Source: an uncultured Akkermansia sp.
GTDB lineage: Bacteria; Verrucomicrobiota; Verrucomicrobiia; Verrucomicrobiales; Akkermansiaceae
DNA: 5,490 bases
Assembly: GCA_900766865.1 (NCBI GenBank)
Contig: CAAFXA010000053.1
Coordinates: 1 to 5,490 of the forward strand
Reading direction: 5' to 3'
How positions within the stretch are numbered: position 1 is the first letter of the stretch; each line of letters opens with the position of its first letter. The notes beneath the pieces are model-generated. The model made no database searches. It was not told the origin of the DNA and was given only the letters and a program-made list of their open reading frames with translations. This document shows, piece by piece, positions 1-3,227 of this stretch. The position numbers and the translations under genes were made by a program.

Positions 1-124
1 CGGGCAGGTTGTTGCAATAGGTATAGCTGTTGCCAATGAAGAGAACTCGCATGGTGTCTCTGGCGTCTGCACAGATAAGAGTTTGCAGAACAAACAGCAG
101 AAAGATGAGGCTATGGTGGCGCAT
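1..124 (-). CDS. Exported SGNH/GDSL-type hydrolase, N-terminal fragment (gene continues past the window edge)
   Basis: Reading from the ATG at 124 to the window edge gives 41 codons with no stop. Residues 1-21 form a textbook signal peptide: a basic MRHH start, a hydrophobic core LIFLLFVLQTLI, and a small-residue end CADA. From residue 25 the sequence is MRVLFIGNSYTYCNNLP, which matches block I of SGNH/GDSL-type hydrolases (a beta strand followed by GNS or GDS). Ser33 would be the nucleophile. The GNSYTY form is typical of the secreted SGNH-like proteins common in Bacteroidota and Verrucomicrobiota, which often act on carbohydrate esters. Substrate cannot be judged from this fragment. The start lies 17 bp after the cyclo-ligase stop, so the gene may be the fourth in the marR-pgeF unit. 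An alternative start at Met25 (ATG at 52) would remove the signal peptide and is less likely. No Shine-Dalgarno sequence is seen. The catalytic Asp/His block lies outside the window. Confidence 0.78.
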   Translation of the reverse strand, partial: MRHHSLIFLLFVLQTLICADARDTMRVLFIGNSYTYCNNLP

Positions 125-141
125 GGTGAAGGTGGGGAATA

Positions 142-690
142 TCAGATGGTGATGAGGCGGGGGATGAGCAGGTCGTGCGCTTCTGTGGGGATGTGGCAGA
201 CGAGTTGCTCCGGGAAGATGGTGGCTACCTTGATGGCATCCGGGCAAAGTGGCAGGTAGCGGTCGTAATAGCCCCCGCCATAGCCCAGGCGAGCTCCGGC
301 TCGCGTGAACGCAACTCCGGGCACGATGATGACATGGAGCTCCGGCGCGGGGATGACAGGTAGCTCCGGCTGGGGCGTGGGTATGCCCATGGCTCCGGGG
401 CGCAGCTGGGTGGCGCAGTCGGTTACATGGTGAAACTGCATCTTTCCGGCCTTGCCGCAACGAGGGAATGCGTATCGGTGCTGAGGGTATTCCGCCAACA
501 GGGGCAGCAAATCCACCTCGTGCGGAAGGGCCGCGTATATAGCGACATTGAGCGGCCCGGAGGCGGACAAAATACCACGAAGTCTGAAACGCAGAGCGGC
601 AGAGCGAGTGTTGCGCTGCTCTGCCGGGATTGCCCGGAGCTGTGCCAGAATGCTCTGGCGAAGCTCCTGTTTCTCTTGCGCTGTATTCAT
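142..690 (-). CDS. 5-formyltetrahydrofolate cyclo-ligase (5,10-methenyltetrahydrofolate synthetase)
   Basis: Family enzymes use ATP to convert 5-formyltetrahydrofolate to 5,10-methenyltetrahydrofolate in the cytoplasm. This returns a dead-end folate, made by a side reaction of serine hydroxymethyltransferase, to the one-carbon pool. The homologues are YgfA/Fau in E. coli and MTHFS in humans. The 182-residue length is normal for the family. Visible signatures are YAALPHEVD at 52-60 (the Glu of this stretch is a substrate-binding position in the family), LRPGAMGIPTP at 96-106, the signature GVAFTRAGARLGYGGGYYDR at 125-144, and the C-terminal EQLVCHIPTEAHD at 161-173. No key motif is missing. 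The ATG directly abuts the pgeF TAA stop (TAAATG) and is in the same frame, so translation is probably coupled. No Shine-Dalgarno sequence is seen before it. The next gene starts 17 bp downstream. Confidence 0.95.
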   Translation of the reverse strand: MNTAQEKQELRQSILAQLRAIPAEQRNTRSAALRFRLRGILSASGPLNVAIYAALPHEVDLLPLLAEYPQHRYAFPRCGKAGKMQFHHVTDCATQLRPGAMGIPTPQPELPVIPAPELHVIIVPGVAFTRAGARLGYGGGYYDRYLPLCPDAIKVATIFPEQLVCHIPTEAHDLLIPRLITI

Positions 691-1365
691 TTATTCGGGG
701 CTGCGACCGAAAAGTGCGAGCATGCGACCGGTTTTGCCCTTCTCTACGCGGTAGGAGTAGAAGGTGTCCAAATCGGCTGCGGTGTCCAGCTCGCTGTCCA
801 GGATGTTCTCCGGCGCCAGTCCTGCCTCTGCCAGCTGGGTCTTGATGGCTGTGGGAATGTCCACCTCGTAATGGGGGGGGCGTATGCAGGGGGAGATGAC
901 GGCAACACAGTTCTGAGGCTGGACCCCGAGGGTTTTGCGCATGGAGCGCAGCAGTTCGCCCACGATGTTCTGCTGGGTACCCAGCTTGCCGGAATGCACC
1001 AGACCACGGCAGCCTGTCTCGGTATCGTATATCCACACGGCAGCGCAGTCTGCCACATAGATGCCCAGGCAGCAGTCTGCCTTGCCTCCGCAGAAAAGAC
1101 CATCTACGCCTTCGACGGGGAAGGAGCAACCAATATCGCCCACAAGTGCTACCTTGTTGCCATGTACCTGCTGTGCCCGGCGAAGCATTTTGGGCGCAAT
1201 GCCGCCTTCTGCCAGAACCTGCTCATGCACGGGGGTGAGGGCAGAGATGACGGCGGCGCGGTCGGTGGTGAGCTCCACCCCGGGAATGCGGGTGATGAAG
1301 CGGGCAAAGTTTTCGGGATACGCGTTGAGGCGTTCCAGGTAAGCGGGACTGTAGGCGTTGCTCAT
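691..1365 (-). CDS. pgeF: PgeF/YfiH/LACC1-family protein (polyphenol oxidase fold; peptidoglycan editing factor or purine nucleoside enzyme)
   Basis: Members of this cytoplasmic family have been given two roles: removing mis-incorporated L-Ser from peptidoglycan precursors (E. coli PgeF/YfiH), and acting as purine nucleoside phosphorylase/adenosine deaminase (LACC1/FAMIN, YlmD). Which applies here cannot be told. The three metal-site residues of the family are present: His68 in QVHG, Cys107 in YVADC, and His124 in LVHSGKLGT. VDGLFCG (87-93) and the C-terminal FYSYRVEKGKTGRMLALF (202-219) also fit. Two motifs are divergent. The usual HAGWRGT reads HSGKLGT (124-130), and the usual GPCIGPCCYEV-like stretch reads SPCIRPPHYEV (158-168). 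The latter is encoded across a run of eight C. The length of 224 residues is slightly short for the family. The start ATG is 31 bp after the marR-family stop and has no clear ribosome binding site. The stop abuts the cyclo-ligase ATG. The family assignment is firm; the biochemical activity is not. Confidence 0.88.
   Translation of the reverse strand: MSNAYSPAYLERLNAYPENFARFITRIPGVELTTDRAAVISALTPVHEQVLAEGGIAPKMLRRAQQVHGNKVALVGDIGCSFPVEGVDGLFCGGKADCCLGIYVADCAAVWIYDTETGCRGLVHSGKLGTQQNIVGELLRSMRKTLGVQPQNCVAVISPCIRPPHYEVDIPTAIKTQLAEAGLAPENILDSELDTAADLDTFYSYRVEKGKTGRMLALFGRSPE
873..880 (-). repeat. Homopolymer of eight C (coding strand) inside pgeF
   Basis: The plus strand reads eight consecutive G. 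On the coding strand this is CGC CCC CCC CAT, encoding R162-P-P-H165 within the SPCIRPPHYEV motif. Family motifs are intact on both sides in one frame, so the tract is in frame as sequenced. A loss of one C would move translation into a frame that stays open to a stop near 744-746, giving a protein of nearly normal length with a foreign C-terminus that lacks the YSYR...TGRM motif. Confidence 0.9.
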
Positions 1366-1396
1366 ATATGTCTTTGTCGGAAATAAGAAGGTGGGC

Positions 1397-1861
1397 TTAG
1401 CGCGCGGTGGTGGAATTGGTGCGGCGGGAAATCACGTTGCGGGCGCGCCCTGTGCGCTCGGCGTTGTCTTCCTGGGACATGAGGTTGGCGAGGTCGCGGG
1501 CAATGCTGCCGCGCATGCGCTCGATGAGATCCAGCCCCTGCTGGGTGATGCGCACCATAATCTTGCGGCGATCGGCCGCAGCGGTAAAGCGTTTGAGGTG
1601 GCCAAGCTCCTGCAGTTTGTCCACCATGCCGGTAGCCGCTGCGGTGGAGTGCCCCATCATGCGGGCAATGCTGCTCATGGAGAGGCTTTCTTCCTCGGCC
1701 AGATAGGTCAGCAGGAAAAACTGCGGGTAGGATATTTTGTCCTGGGTGAGCTCCGGGGAGAGCTTCAGGATGCAGTTGCGCTGGGAGAAGAGAACAAAGT
1801 CTGCCAGCTGGCGGGCTTCGTCGGCGCTGATGTTCGATTTTGTGGAAAGAGCGGGTTTCAT
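1397..1861 (-). CDS. MarR-family winged helix-turn-helix transcriptional regulator
   Basis: A 154-residue DNA-binding protein, close to the 140-150 usual for MarR dimers. N-terminal helices (about 14-57) carry SYPQFFLLTYLAEE. The winged HTH spans about 59-106: LSMSSIARMMG as the first HTH helix, STAAATGMVDKLQELG as the recognition helix, and a wing with the family-typical DRRK (97-100) followed by ITQQG. Helices from about 108 to 128 continue the dimer interface. The last 25 residues are polar and basic (SRRTNSTTAR) and look disordered. The frame is open upstream to an ATG at 1924 (21 more residues). I chose the ATG at 1861 because a good promoter (-35/-10) lies within that extension, which puts the likely transcript start near 1884, and because the extra residues do not look like MarR. 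It is the first gene of a probable unit with pgeF and the cyclo-ligase. The ligand is unknown; MarR proteins usually respond to small aromatic compounds or oxidants. Confidence 0.9.
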   Translation of the reverse strand: MKPALSTKSNISADEARQLADFVLFSQRNCILKLSPELTQDKISYPQFFLLTYLAEEESLSMSSIARMMGHSTAAATGMVDKLQELGHLKRFTAAADRRKIMVRITQQGLDLIERMRGSIARDLANLMSQEDNAERTGRARNVISRRTNSTTAR

Positions 1862-1879
1862 AATGGTGTAAAAGTGCTT

Positions 1880-1899
1880 CGGTAATCTCGATATTACGG
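1880..1899. promoter_or_regulatory. Inverted repeat over the -10 element: candidate MarR operator
   Basis: The plus strand reads CGGTAAT-CTCGAT-ATTACGG. The inner 5-bp arms GTAAT/ATTAC are perfect, and the 7-bp arms match at 6 of 7 positions. The 20-bp size and near-dyad symmetry are what MarR dimers usually bind. It overlaps the putative -10 box and the region up to the transcript start, so occupancy would block RNA polymerase. Autoregulation is inferred from position and has not been shown. Confidence 0.45.
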
Positions 1900-1918
1900 T
1901 TTTGCTGACATTTTGCAA
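1891..1918 (-). promoter_or_regulatory. Putative sigma70-type promoter of the marR-pgeF-cyclo-ligase unit
   Basis: On the minus strand, TTGCAA (1918-1913, 4 of 6 matches to TTGACA) is followed after 16 bp by TAATAT (1896-1891, 4 of 6 matches to TATAAT). A start about 7 bases further on, near 1884, would give a leader of roughly 20-25 bases before the ATG at 1861. This is a by-eye match in an AT-rich gap of about 180 bp, where a promoter is expected. The true consensus of this organism is unknown. Confidence 0.55.
1902..1918. promoter_or_regulatory. TTGC-N9-GCAA dyad over the -35 element: possible second operator half
   Basis: A 17-bp dyad with 4-bp arms TTGC and GCAA encloses the end of the putative -35 box. 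TTGC/GCAA arms are a recurring theme in MarR-family operators. The arms are short enough to arise by chance, so this is weaker than the neighbouring 1880-1899 repeat. Confidence 0.25.
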
Positions 1919-2026
1919 GCACAAAATTTCGCGGCCCCGATTGCCGAAGTGCTACCTCTCTTTCGCTTTCCGGTGATGTGGCACGATTTTTTTGAAGAAG
2001 GTACTACATCTTGTGGTTGGAGGAAT

Positions 2027-2039
2027 AAAAAATATTTTT
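2027..2039 (-). terminator. Weak candidate terminator after the valS-linked unit
   Basis: Just after the TAA of the 131-residue gene (2043), the transcript strand reads AAAAATATTTTTTATT, with a perfect 12-bp A/T palindrome (2028-2039) ending in a U-run. There is no GC stem, so it is not a classical intrinsic terminator. I see no better hairpin in the remaining gap (1925-2026). Confidence 0.25.
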
Positions 2040-2042
2040 GTC

Positions 2043-2438
2043 TTAATTTGTAGTAGGGGCGATGCGGAGGACGTCGCGCAGCTCCTGGCTGAGCAGATTC
2101 TCGCTCATAAGGCGGTCAATATGCCCCTGGATGGCCTCCCAGAGCATCTGGAAATCCTGCACATTGCGAGAGATAACGATATCCTCCTGCAAGGTGGAAT
2201 CTGGTAGTGTAAGCTGCTTTTGCTTAATGTTTTCTGCCTGTTTGGCGAGCTCTCGGAAGGTAGGCAGTGCGGCCTGCACGCTTTCTGCATCGCGGCAGGA
2301 GTTAAGCGCCAGCTCCGTATCAGAAAGCAGGGCAATGAGCTCCAGCGCAAGGCTTTGGTGCGTGGGCGCAGAGTCCTGGGGCTCTGCGTGGCAAATGGCG
2401 GCAGGAAGAAGGCAGGCGCTGAGTATAAGGTGTTTCAT
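2043..2438 (-). CDS. Small exported helical protein of unknown function
   Basis: A 131-residue protein that I do not recognise as a named family. Residues 1-18 are a clear Sec signal peptide (MKHLILSACLLPAAICHA, with probable cleavage after CHA). The mature part of about 113 residues looks almost fully helical and charged: a Leu-rich helix LALELIALLSDTELALNSC (30-48), AESVQAALPTFRELAKQAENI (51-71), and a C-terminal helix around FQMLWEAIQGHIDRLMSENL (96-115). The helices contain heptad-like spacing of hydrophobics. The mature protein has one Cys (C48), so no internal disulfide is possible. It has no lipobox and no membrane anchor, so it is probably periplasmic. The start is 21 bp after the stop of the 252-residue gene, which suggests co-transcription. 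No Shine-Dalgarno sequence precedes it. The signal peptide and consistent codon use support it as a real gene. Confidence 0.8.
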   Translation of the reverse strand: MKHLILSACLLPAAICHAEPQDSAPTHQSLALELIALLSDTELALNSCRDAESVQAALPTFRELAKQAENIKQKQLTLPDSTLQEDIVISRNVQDFQMLWEAIQGHIDRLMSENLLSQELRDVLRIAPTTN

Positions 2439-2459
2439 ACTTGGTAGATAGCAGGAAGG

Positions 2460-3218
2460 TTAGCGGCGTCTGCGGCGTCTCCGCAGGCTTTGGGGGGTGC
2501 CGCATGCCGGGCAGCGGTACCACAGAAACAGCAGGATGTGCAGAGCCGTACTAAGAGTTGTTCCCAGGAACAGCCATTTGTGAGCATATTTACTGGTAGA
2601 GAAACCTTTGCGTGTGAAAATGCGCACGTTGCATATGGTGCAGCCCGCCCCGGGACAGACGATAAAAAAGAGCACCAGCGGGAGCGCGAGCACCCCCAGT
2701 ACCAGGGTTGAGTTCATTGCCGGCAGCATATCGAGATACAGCAGAACCGGCACTACCATCCACGCTATACAGTCCAGGTAAAGAAGCACTGTAAGCAGTG
2801 CTGAGATGTACAGGTGCAGGGGGCGGGAGCAGGTGATACTGTGCGATTTTGCGTAGAGCCGCTGGATATGGGCGTCCTTCCCCCCATCCTTCGAAAGCTT
2901 GCTGCGTTTTCCTCCTCTTTCGGAGGACTCTTTCTTGGGCCTGAGTTGCGGTGGCTGGGGGGTAATGCGAGCGGGGCTCTCTGTGGGCGGCGGCAGTTCC
3001 TCCTGCACGACGTTTCCCGCCGTGAGAATGATGCTCTGGAGGCGCTCGTCTGTAAGAGCCGCCATCTGCTCGGGGAAAAACTCGCGGGCACGCTGCACAT
3101 CCGCGCTCAGCGCGGCGTAGTTGCAGGTAGCCAGCTGCGTTGCCTTGCTAATGCCGCAGATGGCCAGAGCCTGTTGCTCTGCCTTACTGAGCGTGGAGAT
3201 ATAGTCCGGAGTGTTCAC
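2460..3218 (-). CDS. Membrane-associated Cys-rich protein of unknown function with poly-Arg tail
   Basis: A 252-residue protein read from a GTG at 3218. No ATG is available until about residue 52. Layout: a helical N-terminal domain (about 5-65, with a helix-hairpin-helix-like CGISKATQLATCNYAALSAD stretch, loosely resembling DUF4332-type domains); a Pro-rich then Lys/Arg-rich linker (76-120); hydrophobic segments at about 135-166, 171-188 and 214-234; Cys clusters at C188-x4-C193-x2-C196 and C236-x2-C239 (CPACG); and a tail of seven arginines (246-252). The two Cys clusters look like the halves of a zinc ribbon. The gene starts 9 bp after the valS TGA and is in the same frame as valS, which supports co-transcription. 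No ribosome binding site is visible. The function is unknown; a role tied to valyl-tRNA synthetase cannot be inferred from adjacency alone. Confidence 0.8.
   Translation of the reverse strand: MNTPDYISTLSKAEQQALAICGISKATQLATCNYAALSADVQRAREFFPEQMAALTDERLQSIILTAGNVVQEELPPPTESPARITPQPPQLRPKKESSERGGKRSKLSKDGGKDAHIQRLYAKSHSITCSRPLHLYISALLTVLLYLDCIAWMVVPVLLYLDMLPAMNSTLVLGVLALPLVLFFIVCPGAGCTICNVRIFTRKGFSTSKYAHKWLFLGTTLSTALHILLFLWYRCPACGTPQSLRRRRRRR
2463..2480 (-). repeat. 9-bp tandem repeat encoding the C-terminal arginines
   Basis: The plus strand reads GCGGCGTCT twice in tandem (2463-2471 and 2472-2480) directly before the stop codon. Each unit encodes three Arg (AGA CGC CGC), and one preceding CGG brings the tail to seven. 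Because the unit is a multiple of three, slippage would lengthen or shorten the Arg tail without breaking the frame. Confidence 0.85.
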
Positions 3219-3227
3219 GCTGTTGCA

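Larger units (their letters stand above)
1874..1952. repeat. Pair of inverted 14-bp arms flanking the marR promoter
   Basis: Plus-strand 1874-1887 (GTGCTTCGGTAATC) and 1939-1952 (GATTGCCGAAGTGC) are inverted copies matching at 11 of 14 positions, with the core CTTCGG-N-AATC conserved. Their centres are 65 bp apart and bracket the -35/-10 region. The inner arm shares GGTAAT with the 1880-1899 dyad. Possible readings are two operator copies used cooperatively, or a long hairpin in readthrough RNA. The spacing (about six helical turns) would suit proteins on the same DNA face. Confidence 0.35.

Noticed and set aside
427..1386. A 319-codon open frame on the plus strand, opposite pgeF and the cyclo-ligase gene.
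   Set aside because: The minus strand of the same region encodes two proteins with clear family motifs. The plus-strand translation has no recognisable domain and arises from the codon bias of the true genes.
1362..1922. A 186-codon minus-strand frame overlapping the MarR gene.
   Set aside because: It is rich in Arg, His and Pro with no motif, and is out of frame with the clear winged-helix protein.
1862..1924. The longer MarR reading beginning MCLQNVSKTV at 1924.
   Set aside because: The extension overlaps the only good promoter and dyads, and adds residues unlike the MarR fold. The 1861 start gives the usual family length.
1972..2015. A possible hairpin between GATGT and ACATC in the gap after the 131-residue gene.
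   Set aside because: The arms are only 5 bp with a loop of about 26 bases, which is not distinguishable from chance.
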